A stretch of DNA of 64,000 nt from Paraburkholderia fynbosensis (GTDB lineage: Bacteria; Pseudomonadota; Gammaproteobacteria; Burkholderiales; Burkholderiaceae), in the NCBI RefSeq assembly GCF_902859935.1, contig NZ_CADIKI010000003.1, positions 372,001-436,000 on the forward strand, given 5' to 3'. The translations under genes were made by a program, and so were the position numbers. How positions within the stretch are numbered: position 1 is the first letter of the stretch; the number at the start of each line of letters is the position of its first letter. The notes beneath the pieces are model-generated. The model was given only the letters and a program-made list of their open reading frames with translations, made no database searches and was not told the DNA's origin. This document shows positions 10,434 through 19,062 of this stretch, one piece after another.

Positions 10434-11072
10434 TTACTTGTTCGGCTGCGGTGTCATGCGCAGGTAGGGACGCAGCGCCTTGTAGCCCTTCGGGAATTTC
10501 TGCTTGATGACTTCCTCGTCCTTCAGCGACGGAACGATCACTACGTCATCGCCCTGCTTCCAATTGCCCGGCGTCGCGACAGAGTGGTTGTCGGTCAGTT
10601 GCAGCGAGTCGATCACGCGCAGCACTTCGTCGAAGTTGCGGCCGGTGCTGGCGGGATACGTAATGGTGAGACGCACCTTCTTCTTCGGATCGATCACGAA
10701 CAGCGAACGAACCGTTAAGGTTTCGCTCGCGTTCGGGTGAATCATGTCGTACAGCTCGGCGACCTTGCGATCACCATCGGCGAGAATCGGGAAGCCGACG
10801 CTGGCGGCTTGCGTCTCGTTGATGTCCTTGATCCACTCCTTGTGCGAATCGGCGCTGTCGACCGACAACGCAATCGTCTTCACCCCGCGTTTTTCGAATT
10901 CGTCGGCGAGTTTGGCGGTCAGGCCGAGCTCAGTTGTGCACACCGGCGTGAAGTCGGCGGGATGCGAAAACAGCACGCCCCAACTATCGCCGAGCCATTC
11001 GTGAAACTTGATGCGGCCGACACTCGACTCCTGCTCAAAATCCGGCGCAATATCGCCAAGACGCAAACTCAT
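10434..11072 (-). CDS. 1-Cys peroxiredoxin (Prx6 type)
   Basis: The 212-residue protein reduces hydroperoxides in the cytosol. The peroxidatic site is SHPADFTPVCTTELG with Cys45. No other cysteine is present anywhere in the protein, so it is a true 1-Cys enzyme that needs an external reductant. The C-terminal extension (residues about 165-212) that sets Prx6 proteins apart from AhpC is present. A GGAGG-like site (complement of 11077-11084) precedes the start. LsfA of Pseudomonas is the nearest named relative I recognise. The gene is transcribed alone, towards the gcdH terminator. Confidence 0.93.
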   Translation of the reverse strand: MSLRLGDIAPDFEQESSVGRIKFHEWLGDSWGVLFSHPADFTPVCTTELGLTAKLADEFEKRGVKTIALSVDSADSHKEWIKDINETQAASVGFPILADGDRKVAELYDMIHPNASETLTVRSLFVIDPKKKVRLTITYPASTGRNFDEVLRVIDSLQLTDNHSVATPGNWKQGDDVVIVPSLKDEEVIKQKFPKGYKALRPYLRMTPQPNK

Positions 11073-11421
11073 GGTGGATCCTCCTTGGATATCAATTCGC
11101 TATAGGATTCGGCGCGGGCATTTGCCGCCACATCCCGCAAAAACATGAAGCATAAGGCAGGCACAGTGCGTAACGAAGAAACATTGCGTCACTCCTTTAT
11201 GCGTTTTTGTAATTTTCGCTGATTTGGTTGAAACTTTGCGGGACAGATCAACTCCATCTGAAGCAAACTTTGCTTGGGGCTACCCTTCAGCGTGTGTTTT
11301 CGTACTTCGGGTGACCGGGAATGGTTCGTGCATCGATTTGAATCGACCGGGCAGTGCGCTCGCCAGCGGCCGTTTCTTTGGTTACGATTCACGCATGGCG
11401 TGAGATAAAGGGGAGCTGTCA
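11073..11421. other. 349-base intergenic region between prx and the DUF883 gene
   Basis: This gap separates two divergent genes and must hold both promoters. Short open frames exist on the minus strand but have poor codon use and no ribosome-binding site. I see no convincing operator, RNA element or small gene. Confidence 0.5.
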
Positions 11422-11724
11422 ATGTCGGAAATCAACAAGGAGAGATTGATGTCGGATATCAAAACCGTACTCGCGGACGCCGAGGATCTGCTGAAACAAG
11501 CCGCGAGCGCCACGGGCGAGCGCGCGTCGGAGCTGCGTGAAACGGCGCTCACGCGCTTGAAGCAGGCGAAGGAAAAGGCGGCTGACGTGCAGGTCGTCGT
11601 GGTCGAGAAAGGTAAGAAAGCTGCCCGCGCCACCGACGACTACGTGCACGAGCATCCGTGGGCGTCCATCGGCATTGCCGCGGGTGCTGGCGTGCTGCTG
11701 GGGCTATTGATCAACCGCAAGTAA
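11422..11724 (+). CDS. DUF883 family (ElaB/YqjD-like) membrane-anchored protein
   Basis: The 100-residue protein has an N-terminal helical, Lys/Glu/Ala-rich part (about residues 1-70) and a single C-terminal membrane segment with glycine-zipper spacing, ending HPWASIGIAAGAGVLLGLLINRK. That ending is the hallmark of the ElaB/YqjD/YgaM family, tail-anchored inner-membrane proteins that associate with ribosomes in stationary phase in E. coli. A strong AAAGGGGAG site sits just before ATG 11422. ATG 11449 is a possible internal start. It leads a three-gene set with the YqjE- and DUF3318-type genes, as in E. coli yqjDEK. Confidence 0.88.
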   Translation: MSEINKERLMSDIKTVLADAEDLLKQAASATGERASELRETALTRLKQAKEKAADVQVVVVEKGKKAARATDDYVHEHPWASIGIAAGAGVLLGLLINRK

Positions 11725-11853
11725 CGCTGGTGCGGCTGTCGGACGAAGCTGGTCCGGCGCATCAGTATTCGAGTTGACCGGCGCACGCCTGGCCGGTCCG
11801 CTTCTCTTGGCGCGCATGCTTCTCACGCGCCTTCACGCGCAACGCCCACAGCC

Positions 11854-12240
11854 ATGACGATCGACACCCAATCGCAGCGCGGAGAACATAGTCCGTTGCG
11901 CCGCATTATCGGTTCCGTATTTGCAATTCTGCAGACGCGGCTTGAACTGGTCGGCATCGAACTCGCCGAAGAAAAAGACCGCCTGCTCGGCGTGCTGTTT
12001 CTCGGTCTCGCGGCGATGATGCTGGCCACCATGGCGCTGATCGCCCTGACTGCGCTGATTGCCATCGCATTCTGGGACACCTACCGATGGCAGGCGCTCG
12101 CCGGCATCACGGCGGTCTACGCAATTGCCGGCCTCGCCTGTGCCCTTAAAGCGCGCAGCGGTTTGCGCAATGCGCCGCTGGTGTTCGAAGCGACCATCGC
12201 CGAGTTCGAGAAAGACCGCGAGGTGTTCCGCAAGCCGTGA
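11854..12240 (+). CDS. YqjE / phage-holin-superfamily III membrane protein
   Basis: The 128-residue product has two long hydrophobic segments (about residues 46-68 and 74-100) between a charged N-terminal helix (LQTRLELVGIELAEEKDR) and a charged tail. This is the pattern of the YqjE family (Pfam holin_3_6). Despite that name it is a chromosomal envelope protein and not a lysis holin. It follows the DUF883 gene by 129 bases in the same direction and precedes a DUF3318 gene, so the three are probably co-expressed. Confidence 0.8.
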   Translation: MTIDTQSQRGEHSPLRRIIGSVFAILQTRLELVGIELAEEKDRLLGVLFLGLAAMMLATMALIALTALIAIAFWDTYRWQALAGITAVYAIAGLACALKARSGLRNAPLVFEATIAEFEKDREVFRKP

Positions 12241-12385
12241 CATGCAAGGCGTGACGGGCGAGCTTCAACGTCCCGCGCCTTCATAGAGAATCTCAAGTAA
12301 ACATGTAGTGCCGTTTAGTCTCGTCGTTAGCCTCGTCGCCTAGTTGCGCCGTTGACTGTCCCACCCACACTGCCGCCGACACGCC

Positions 12386-12859
12386 ATGAGCCATTCCGAT
12401 ACCGCATTCCGTAACACGCGCCACCACGCCAAAGAGCTGAGCGCGCCGCACTTGCGCGCGCTGCGCAAGGAATTGCTGCTGGTGCGTGCGGATGTCGAGC
12501 GCATGGAGCTCGCTCAGGCGACCCTCGAATTGCGGCAGGCGGTCACGCACTTCAGCTGGCTGAAATTCATCCTGCCGGGCTTCGGCGGCATGCGCACCGG
12601 CAGCGGGTCGAAGGCACACTTCGTCAATGCAGGCACCATCGGCGCGTTGCTCAAGCAGTACCCGTTCGTCAGCTCGGTCATTTCGATGCTGATCGCCAAA
12701 CCACTGCGCGCGACCGTCGTCGCTGGTGCAAAGCCCGCTCTCAAATGGGGCAGCCTGGGGCTCGCGGCTTGGGAAGCGTATCGGATCTGGCAGCAGATGA
12801 AACGCGATTCCGGCTCGTCTGCCGGTGCTAAGGCTGAGTCGACGGATAGCGGGTATTAA
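12386..12859 (+). CDS. DUF3318 domain protein
   Basis: The 157-residue protein begins with a helical region (ELSAPHLRALRKELLLVRADVERMELAQATLELRQ, about residues 17-51) and continues with a weakly hydrophobic middle and the block AGAKPALKWGSLGLAAWEAYRIWQQMK. It corresponds to DUF3318 and takes the place of YqjK in the yqjDEK-type arrangement. Function is not known. Position beside the YqjD- and YqjE-like genes suggests a peripheral partner at the inner membrane. Confidence 0.7.
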   Translation: MSHSDTAFRNTRHHAKELSAPHLRALRKELLLVRADVERMELAQATLELRQAVTHFSWLKFILPGFGGMRTGSGSKAHFVNAGTIGALLKQYPFVSSVISMLIAKPLRATVVAGAKPALKWGSLGLAAWEAYRIWQQMKRDSGSSAGAKAESTDSGY

Positions 12860-12935
12860 GTTGTTGCGACGAAGTGGCCTCGTGGCTGGGCGCTCAGGTG
12901 CCGAGTTGCGAAGTCCCCGCTGAGTCGTCATTACT

Positions 12936-13367
12936 CTAAGTCGTATTCCAGCATTCGCTGCTTGCCGGGGTCTCCCGGCCAGCAACACTTCTATTGCTTC
13001 GCTGGCCCGTCGCATCAAGCGCAAACGTGCCACACGGATCATCGGCCATCGGCCCCGATTGTTCCGGCGCTGCCTCGATTGCATAGCCACCGTTTGCATC
13101 GTCCGCCGGCAACACATGCAAGCGATAAATCGCCGTACCGAATTGCGGCGCCTGGTCCAAACCCGGCGGCAGCGTCGATACGCCGTCGCTTGCGGCGCCC
13201 TCGACGAATTGCGCTGCCCGATACAACGCGGACGCCACATCGATACGATGGGTTCGCGCCACATGGCTGCGATACGAGGGCACGGCAAACGTGGCCAGCG
13301 TCGCGGCTATCGCCAGCGCGATCATCAGTTCGAGCAACGTGAATGCGGATGTGTACGTTCTCCTCAT
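12936..13367 (-). CDS. pilE: type IV minor pilin, PilE-like
   Basis: I start at ATG 13367 because GGGAGA lies 6 bases before it and it sits 10 bases after the previous stop. The 143-residue protein has the short basic leader and hydrophobic helix of type IV prepilins, FTLLELMIALAIAATLATFA, with Glu5 in place. The residue before the cleavage Phe is Ala, where Gly is usual. The helix is followed by VPSYRSHVARTHRIDVASAL, typical of PilE minor pilins. Two cysteines near the C-terminus can form the D-loop. It is the last gene of a five-gene minor-pilin operon. Confidence 0.88.
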   Translation of the reverse strand: MRRTYTSAFTLLELMIALAIAATLATFAVPSYRSHVARTHRIDVASALYRAAQFVEGAASDGVSTLPPGLDQAPQFGTAIYRLHVLPADDANGGYAIEAAPEQSGPMADDPCGTFALDATGQRSNRSVAGRETPASSECWNTT

Positions 13368-13377
13368 GTGTCTCCCG

Positions 13378-13869
13378 TCAAAATGGCCTTGCAGCGACAC
13401 GTCGCCAATGACGCTCGATCGTCTCGCCGTCGATCACCAGTTCCATCTGAAGCCATACCTGCGACTCGCTCGTCCGCCCGAAACCACGCGACGTCAGTAA
13501 ATACGCGCGAGTTTCAGCGCGGGTGGAGAGACGCCACGCCTCGATCAGACATTGCGGCGCGCGCAACGAGCTCGGCCATTGCGCGACCGGCGTGACGGCG
13601 CCGGCTTCGAACGCGCTTTCGAGTTTCCATTGCGCCGGCTCGCCATACGCGGCTTGCGGCGCTGCGGGGGCGTCGGCACCGGCAGCAATGACGCTTCGCG
13701 CGCACAGGTTCAGCGCCGAGTCCGCAGCGTGGAAAGCCTGCAAGTAGTCGCGCACGTTGGTGGTCGCGCGAGCAGCGGCGAGCGATGTTTCGAACCAGGC
13801 CGCCGAGGTCGCCAGCATCATGGCTGAAATCAGCAGCACGATTGGCAGAACGACGCCGCTGTGACGCAT
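13378..13869 (-). CDS. pilX: type IV pilus assembly protein PilX
   Basis: With ATG 13869 the product has 163 residues, starting MRHSGVVLPIVLLISAMMLA. A very short leader ends in Gly, then comes a hydrophobic helix with no Glu at position 5, as is usual for PilX/GspK-type tip pilins. The segment YLQAFHAADSALNLCARSV is typical of PilX N-terminal domains. An upstream in-frame ATG at 13971 would add 34 charged residues before the leader and is unlikely. It should sit near the pilus tip with PilV and PilW. Confidence 0.82.
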   Translation of the reverse strand: MRHSGVVLPIVLLISAMMLATSAAWFETSLAAARATTNVRDYLQAFHAADSALNLCARSVIAAGADAPAAPQAAYGEPAQWKLESAFEAGAVTPVAQWPSSLRAPQCLIEAWRLSTRAETRAYLLTSRGFGRTSESQVWLQMELVIDGETIERHWRRVAARPF

Positions 13870-13985
13870 AAGCGAAACATGACTACCGAGGCTAAGTCGA
13901 ACCAAGCGTACGGGTTGCGGCTCATTCTTACGCTGCTCGCGCTTCCCATGCGGGCGGCGCAGCGCGACCATTGCGGCTCGCTCGA

Positions 13986-14795
13986 TCACAGTGAAGCCTC
14001 CGCTTGATCGCGTAGCGCCACGCGTCGCGAAAAAGCTTGTCGCGGCCGCTGGTCCGCACCGAGCGTGCTGACGCCGTCGCAATCGACGTAGCGTGAACGC
14101 TGCCCCTCCGGCGCACCGCGTACCAGCACGCAAAGGTCGACGGCCACGATAGCGGCCCATTGATCAGCCTGAACCACTGAAGCGTCCAGCGCGTCAGGAG
14201 CGCCGGGCAGCCAGTATTTGATCCGCACTCGCTCGACGCCCTCGACCAGCGGTTGCGCGGACCCCGGGTTGCCATTGCCTTCGCAGTAAAGCTCCGGCTC
14301 GCCGCTCGACGGGCTGACGTTGGCAAAGTACCGATTGACCACCAGCGCGCCCTGCTCGGCGGGCATCGCGGTATTGCCTGTCACGGCTTGTCCGAGGCAG
14401 TCAGTTGCCTGCCCGCTCGCCGATGGCCACGTGGACACGCTATCTCCTACATAGCGGAGCACGACGCCATCCGATCCGCCGGGCAGTTTTGTGCACGCAA
14501 TGCTGTCATCGGCGCCCGTCGGGCGTCCACCCGAACATCCGAATAACGCCAGCGGACCGTCGTAATGCAGAACGTCCGCAGGCACGAAGCCGGCCATTTG
14601 CAGTTGCTGGCCGATCAGCGTCAGCGCGGTCAAACCGGCCTCGCGAATTCGCAGCGCGTTGCTCGCGTGCTCGAACGCGCTGCGCTGCGTCGTATAGAGC
14701 GACACGGCGCCCGCCGTCACCACGAGCCCCAACGCCATGGCGATCACAAACTCGAGCAAGGTGTGACCGGAAGCTGAATGCCAGCGCCGCATCAT
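13986..14795 (-). CDS. pilW: type IV pilus assembly protein PilW
   Basis: The start ATG 14795 overlaps the pilV stop (ATGA), which argues for coupling and against the longer frame. The 269-residue product has a leader ending SASG and then HTLLEFVIAMALGLVVTAGAVSLY, with Glu5 present. The large C-terminal domain contains several cysteines (including DCLGQ, LYCEGNG and YVDCDGV) that probably form disulfides in the periplasm. PilW, PilV and PilX form a tip complex that primes pilus assembly. Confidence 0.87.
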   Translation of the reverse strand: MMRRWHSASGHTLLEFVIAMALGLVVTAGAVSLYTTQRSAFEHASNALRIREAGLTALTLIGQQLQMAGFVPADVLHYDGPLALFGCSGGRPTGADDSIACTKLPGGSDGVVLRYVGDSVSTWPSASGQATDCLGQAVTGNTAMPAEQGALVVNRYFANVSPSSGEPELYCEGNGNPGSAQPLVEGVERVRIKYWLPGAPDALDASVVQADQWAAIVAVDLCVLVRGAPEGQRSRYVDCDGVSTLGADQRPRQAFSRRVALRDQAEASL

Positions 14796-15238
14796 TTCGC
14801 AAACGCCAGCGCGACGCATGAGGAGCCGGCGGGAACATCCGCGCCGCCACAGGACTCCGGCTTGTCGATCACGTCATCGGTGCTCGGCATATCGCGCACG
14901 GCCGCCCACGTCACAAGCGCTGCCGACACGCCCGCGCTCTCGCCTATCGACGCTTCGCCATGTGGCAGAAGGACGTTTGCCCGTGCGCTCCATTGCTGGG
15001 TTGCAGCATCCGTCGTCGAAGGTGTGCACGCCGCCTCGGCGACGGAATCAGCGATCCACGCCGCGTGTTCGCGCATCGACATCGCGCGCGCTTCCCGCGC
15101 GGTCCATAGTTGACCGGCGATCAAGCCTAGCGCTGTTACAGCGATCAACGCGACGGCCAGCATGACCTCGATCAAGGAACTGCCCCGGCACGTCGCTGCG
15201 CAGCGGGGCGAGCTGTGGGTTGGCGAATGGCGCATCAT
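14792..15238 (-). CDS. pilV: type IV pilus modification/minor pilin PilV
   Basis: ATG 15238 overlaps the fimT stop in ATGA and gives 148 residues. The leader CAATCRG is followed by SSLIEVMLAVALIAVTALGLIAGQ, the prepilin helix with Glu5. The motif SSLIEVMLA is characteristic of PilV. The rest is a short periplasmic domain with Cys pairs. It is expressed between fimT and pilW in a chain of overlapping genes. Confidence 0.85.
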   Translation of the reverse strand: MMRHSPTHSSPRCAATCRGSSLIEVMLAVALIAVTALGLIAGQLWTAREARAMSMREHAAWIADSVAEAACTPSTTDAATQQWSARANVLLPHGEASIGESAGVSAALVTWAAVRDMPSTDDVIDKPESCGGADVPAGSSCVALAFAK

Positions 15239-15801
15239 GACGCCGCTCCGCAGGCACCCTCGGTGAGCCGCGGGCGACCGCCCGCCGCAATACGAATACA
15301 GCGCCGCCACTTATCGCCTTGCGTCGCCTTGGTAGGTGTGCGCGGCGCGATATCGAAACTGCGGAACGTACCGATCAGTTGGCCCGCCGGCGGCGTGAAC
15401 GTGAGATTCGTCTGCACGCCGCTAATACTCACCGCAGCAAGCAACGGTTGTGCGCGCAGCAGCGAAAGCGTGCCGCCACGCTCCGCCAGTACCGCCCAGC
15501 CGCACGACCAGTCGGTGATGCCGTCGCCACAAGGCTGTGCCGTCGCAAGACAAGCTCGCGCCGCATCGATCCGGCACACGATGACGCGTGCGCCGCGGCG
15601 CAACGCTTCGCTGCGCGCGTAGGCGAGCGTCGACACAAGCGCCCTCGCACGTGCGTCGACCTGATCGCGCACGTGCCACGCGACGAACGACGGCGTGGCC
15701 ATGACCGCGATCACCGCCAGCAGCGCGACCACGGCCAGCGTCTCGACAAGCGTGAAGCCGCCGCGCGACGGCCAGCAAAGCGCATCGTTTTTCATCTGCA
15801 T
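15235..15801 (-). CDS. fimT: type IV minor pilin FimT/FimU (GspH-type)
   Basis: The 188-residue product has a 14-residue leader ending RGG, then FTLVETLAVVALLAVIAVMATPSF with Glu5, and the GspH/FimT core DARARALVSTLAYARSEALRRG. Position first in the operon and the size fit FimT/FimU. ATG 15795 (MKNDALC) is an equally good start with AGGG 6-9 bases before it. The next four genes (pilV, pilW, pilX, pilE) overlap or lie within 117 bases of each other, so one promoter upstream of 15801 probably serves all. Confidence 0.85.
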   Translation of the reverse strand: MQMKNDALCWPSRGGFTLVETLAVVALLAVIAVMATPSFVAWHVRDQVDARARALVSTLAYARSEALRRGARVIVCRIDAARACLATAQPCGDGITDWSCGWAVLAERGGTLSLLRAQPLLAAVSISGVQTNLTFTPPAGQLIGTFRSFDIAPRTPTKATQGDKWRRCIRIAAGGRPRLTEGACGAAS

Positions 15802-15998
15802 CCCTGATCGTTTGGAAGAATGCAGCCAATCTAGCGATTCGCGACCGGCTCAACAATCGGCCGGATGGCCAGGTGGTATTCGGACGCTATTCCGCACAAA
15901 AATGCATGCGACGAACCATTACGGAGCGGGAGAGACTGATGCGCGAGTTAACGCGTGGGATCACGGCTACGCAGGAACAACGCGCGGCGCGACGGCAG

Positions 15999-16481
15999 TC
16001 AGCGCTTACGCGCAGGCTTGGGCGGAGAAGAGGCGCGGCGAAATTCTTCGATCACGTCTTCGAATTCGGAGACGTCTTCGAAGCGCCGGTACACGGAGGC
16101 GAAACGAACGTAGGCAATGGTGTCGAGCGCACGCAACTCGTTCATGACGAGTTCGCCGAGGCGCTCGCTGCGCACCTCGCGCTCGCCGCTGCCGAGCAAT
16201 TGATACTCGATGCGGGCGACCGCCGCGTCGATCGCGTCCGCCGCCACCGGGCGCTTGCGCAGCGCCAGTTGCATGCTCGCGACGATCTTGCGGCGGTCGA
16301 ATTCAGTGCGGCTGCCATCCTTCTTGACGACCGACGGCAGCGCCAGCTCGACCCGCTCATACGTCGTGAAACGTTTGTCGCAGGCCGGGCAGCGGCGGCG
16401 CCGGCGAATCGTCGCGCCGTCTTCGGACACGCGCGAATCGACAACCTGCGTGTCGGCGTGGCGGCAGAAGGGGCAATGCAT
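15999..16481 (-). CDS. nrdR: ribonucleotide reductase transcriptional repressor
   Basis: The 160-residue NrdR represses ribonucleotide reductase genes when dATP is high. It begins with a zinc ribbon, Cys3/Cys6 and Cys31/Cys34 (MHCPFC and CPAC), followed by an ATP-cone domain (about residues 49-139) starting [19 protein letters not shown]. Length is normal. It starts only 6 bases after glyA and is surely in the same transcript, an arrangement common in proteobacteria that joins folate one-carbon supply to dNTP control. Confidence 0.96.
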   Translation of the reverse strand: MHCPFCRHADTQVVDSRVSEDGATIRRRRRCPACDKRFTTYERVELALPSVVKKDGSRTEFDRRKIVASMQLALRKRPVAADAIDAAVARIEYQLLGSGEREVRSERLGELVMNELRALDTIAYVRFASVYRRFEDVSEFEDVIEEFRRASSPPKPARKR

Positions 16482-16487
16482 GACGGC

Positions 16488-17735
16488 TTACTTGTAGACC
16501 GGGAAACGCTGCGTCAACTCGGCGACCTGGCCGCGCACGCGCTCGACCGTGGCGGCGTCTTCCGGATTGTCCAGCACGTCGGCAATCAGGTTACCCACCA
16601 GCTCGGCTTCCTTGACGCCGAAGCCGCGCGTGGTCATGGCCGGCGAGCCGAGACGCACGCCGCTCGTCACGAACGGCTTTTCCGGATCGTTCGGAATCGC
16701 GTTCTTGTTGACGGTGATGTGCGCCGCGCCGAGGGCCGCTTCCGCTGCCTTGCCGGTGATCTTCTTCGCGCGCAGGTCGACCAGCATCACGTGGCTTTCG
16801 GTGCGGCCCGACACGATGCGCAGACCACGCTGGACCAGCGTTTCAGCCAGCACGCGCGCGTTTTCGACGACCTGCTGCTGGTACGCCTTGAATTCCGGCG
16901 ACAGCGCTTCCTTGAACGCGACGGCCTTGCCGGCGATCACGTGCATCAGCGGACCACCCTGGATGCCCGGGAAGATTGCCGAGTTGATCTGCTTCTCGAA
17001 CTCGGCTTTCATCAGGATCACGCCGCCGCGAGGGCCGCGCAGGCTCTTATGCGTGGTCGTGGTGACGAAGTCCGCGTGCGGCACCGGGTTCGGGTAGACG
17101 CCCGCGGCGATCAGACCGGCGTAGTGCGCCATGTCGACCATGAAATACGCGCCGACCGACTTGGCGATCTTCGACAGACGTTCGAAATCGATACGCAGCG
17201 CAAAAGCGGACGCGCCCGCGATGATCAACTTCGGCTTGTGTTCCTGAGCGAGCTTTTCCGCGGCGTCGTAGTCGATGTCTTCGGCTTCGTTCAGGCCGTA
17301 GCTCACCACGTTGAACCACTTGCCCGACATGTTGACCGGCGAACCGTGGGTCAGGTGGCCACCGTGCGCGAGGCTCATGCCCATGATCGTGTCGCCCGGT
17401 TTGAGCATCGCGAAGAACACGCCCTGGTTCGCCTGCGAGCCGGAGTTCGGTTGCACGTTGGCCGCCTCGGCGCCGAACAGCTGCTTCACACGGTCGATCG
17501 CGAGCTGCTCGGCGATGTCGACGTATTCGCAGCCGCCGTAGTAGCGCTTGCCCGGATACCCTTCGGCGTACTTGTTGGTGAGTTGCGAGCCTTGCGCAGC
17601 CATCACAGCCGGGCTCGTGTAGTTTTCCGACGCGATCAGTTCGATGTGCTCTTCCTGACGGCGGTTTTCCTGCTCAATGACCTTCCAGAGTTCAGGATCG
17701 ACGTTGGCGATGGTGCTTTGGGCTCTGTCAAACAT
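16488..17735 (-). CDS. glyA: serine hydroxymethyltransferase
   Basis: The 415-residue PLP enzyme converts serine and tetrahydrofolate to glycine and 5,10-methylene-THF, the main source of one-carbon units for purines, thymidylate and methionine. The PLP lysine is Lys230 in [15 protein letters not shown]. Other family blocks such as [19 protein letters not shown] and [11 protein letters not shown] are intact. It is followed by nrdR. The 5' leader is about 275 bases and contains a ZTP riboswitch, so expression should rise when ZMP/ZTP accumulates, a sign of 10-formyl-THF shortage. Confidence 0.97.
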   Translation of the reverse strand: MFDRAQSTIANVDPELWKVIEQENRRQEEHIELIASENYTSPAVMAAQGSQLTNKYAEGYPGKRYYGGCEYVDIAEQLAIDRVKQLFGAEAANVQPNSGSQANQGVFFAMLKPGDTIMGMSLAHGGHLTHGSPVNMSGKWFNVVSYGLNEAEDIDYDAAEKLAQEHKPKLIIAGASAFALRIDFERLSKIAKSVGAYFMVDMAHYAGLIAAGVYPNPVPHADFVTTTTHKSLRGPRGGVILMKAEFEKQINSAIFPGIQGGPLMHVIAGKAVAFKEALSPEFKAYQQQVVENARVLAETLVQRGLRIVSGRTESHVMLVDLRAKKITGKAAEAALGAAHITVNKNAIPNDPEKPFVTSGVRLGSPAMTTRGFGVKEAELVGNLIADVLDNPEDAATVERVRGQVAELTQRFPVYK

Positions 17736-17904
17736 ACGGATTCCGTTGAGTGTGTTCAGGTTGACCGGATCATGCGCCGAATCTTGCGTAGAGGGTACGC
17801 AGCGCTGCTGGCGGCTGGGCCAGCCCTGACGTGGCGAACGGAGAGTCGCCGCACACGCGAGGCAGGACAGGCACCGTCAGCGCAGATAAACGCGCGCGGA
17901 TCAC

Positions 17905-18008
17905 GGCTGCCCAGGCGAACGGCAAAACGGCACCCTGCGCTTCACGGTGGGTTGTTCCACCTTGAACCCGATTGGTTGAATCGGTTCTATCGCCAGTTAC
18001 GCAGGGCC
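17905..18008 (-). promoter_or_regulatory. ZTP/ZMP riboswitch (pfl motif) in the glyA leader
   Basis: Read on the minus strand, the element has the conserved parts of the pfl motif in order. The outer stem strand CCCTGCG (18006-18000) is followed by ACTGGCG (17997-17991). A GGTGG-AACAAC-CCACC hairpin (17961-17946) continues into ACCGTGAAGCG, and the closing strand is CGCAGGG (17939-17933). The 3' conserved block CGCCTGGGCA (17917-17908) comes last. The consensus I recall has ACUGGCG, ACCRCCGGGGAGCG and CCGCCUGGGCA in these places. The GGCG/CGCC complementarity fits the known pseudoknot. Pfl motifs are known upstream of glyA, purH and folD. The expression platform between here and ATG 17735 is not clear. 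Confidence 0.85.
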
Positions 18009-18017
18009 GAGCGCGTT

Positions 18018-18046
18018 AGTTTATTGGAAGAGGATCGAATAGGCAA
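18018..18046 (-). promoter_or_regulatory. glyA promoter
   Basis: On the minus strand TTGCCT (18046-18041), a 17-base spacer and TAAACT (18023-18018) match a sigma-70 promoter. The predicted transcript starts near 18011, only a few bases before the first stem of the ZTP riboswitch, which supports both calls. Confidence 0.65.
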
Positions 18047-18248
18047 CCGGCTTCCGGGCGCGGTCGGGCAGGCCAGCGGGTCGGGCCGCCGCAGCGCCTC
18101 CTGCAGTGCGCAAACGACATCCGTGAGCGCACCGGAAACCCGCTGGGCGCCCCTGCCAAAGCCCCTCATGCGGCTGGTTCATCCTTGCCGCGGCGCCGCA
18201 TTGGAAGTAGGCTTGGGGCCTTTCTCTTTTACCGACCAGGGAACTGCA

Positions 18249-18995
18249 ATGATCGTGTTCGTCACCGGAGCGTCCGCGGGATTCGGCGCCGCTATCGCCC
18301 GGGCCTTCGTTAAAGGCGGCCATCGCGTCGTCGCGACCGCGCGTCGCAAAGACCGTCTGCAAGCGCTCGCCGACGAACTCGGCGACGCGCTGCTGCCGTA
18401 CGAGCTCGACGTGCGCGACCGCGCCTCCGTCGAAGCGGCGCCCGCCGCGCTGCCGGCCGAGTTCGCCGCGATCGACGTGCTGGTCAACAATGCCGGCCTC
18501 GCACTCGGTGTCGAACCGGCGCAAAAGGCCAGTCTCGACGAATGGAACACCATGATCGAGACTAACTGCACGGGCCTCGTGCAGGTCACGCATGCGCTGC
18601 TGCCCGGCATGATCGAACGCAATCGCGGGCACATCTTCAATCTGGGCTCGGTGGCGGGCCGCTGGCCTTACGCGGGCGGCAACGTGTACGGCGCGACCAA
18701 GGCGTTCGTGCGCCAGTTCAGCCTGAACCTGCGCGCCGATCTGGCCGGCACCGCGCTGCGCGTCACTGATATCGAGCCGGGCCTGTGCGGCGGCACCGAA
18801 TTCTCGAACGTGCGTTATCGCGGCGACGATGAAAAAGCGGACAAAGTGTACGAAAACGTCCAGCCGCTGACGGCCGAAGACATCGCGGATTCGATCTACT
18901 GGATCGCCACCCGTCCGGCCCACGTCAACGTCAACACCATCGAACTGATGCCGGTGGCGCAATCGTTCGCCGGCCTGTCGATTCATCGCGGCTGA
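18249..18995 (+). CDS. ydfG: short-chain dehydrogenase/reductase, YdfG-like
   Basis: The 248-residue protein is a classical SDR. It has the nucleotide-binding TGASAGFG (residues 6-13), ARRKDRL at positions typical for NADP preference, NNAG (80-83), and the catalytic Ser134, Tyr147 and Lys151 (YGATK). The ending HVNVNTIELMPVAQSFAGLSIHR closely resembles E. coli YdfG, an NADP-dependent 3-hydroxy acid dehydrogenase that also reduces malonic semialdehyde. A very long open frame reads through from far upstream, but ATG 18249 follows GGGAAC and matches family starts. It is divergent from glyA. Confidence 0.88.
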   Translation: MIVFVTGASAGFGAAIARAFVKGGHRVVATARRKDRLQALADELGDALLPYELDVRDRASVEAAPAALPAEFAAIDVLVNNAGLALGVEPAQKASLDEWNTMIETNCTGLVQVTHALLPGMIERNRGHIFNLGSVAGRWPYAGGNVYGATKAFVRQFSLNLRADLAGTALRVTDIEPGLCGGTEFSNVRYRGDDEKADKVYENVQPLTAEDIADSIYWIATRPAHVNVNTIELMPVAQSFAGLSIHRG

Positions 18996-19049
18996 AGCCC
19001 GCCGGACGGGGCGCACACTTTGAAACAGACCGCGCGGTGTGCGTTCCGG

Positions 19050-19055
19050 TAAAAT
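19050..19055 (+). promoter_or_regulatory. -10 box directly before ybgC
   Basis: TAAAAT lies 7 bases before ATG 19063, in the context GGTAAAATGCG. Transcription would begin at or next to the start codon. No good -35 is visible 17 bases upstream. Confidence 0.45.
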
Positions 19056-19062
19056 GCGCCGC

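Noticed and set aside
11854..12240. A prophage holin
   Set aside because: The family name is holin superfamily III, but the gene lies in a yqjDEK-like set with no lysis or phage genes nearby.
17736..18010. Glycine riboswitch or THF riboswitch before glyA
   Set aside because: The conserved blocks fit the ZTP/pfl motif in order and spacing and do not match the glycine or THF consensus.
15873..18995. A 1040-codon open frame on the plus strand spanning nrdR, glyA and the SDR gene
   Set aside because: Most of it is the antisense of nrdR and glyA, whose families are certain. Its residues are Arg/His/Val-rich shadow sequence. Only the last 248 codons (the SDR gene) are real.
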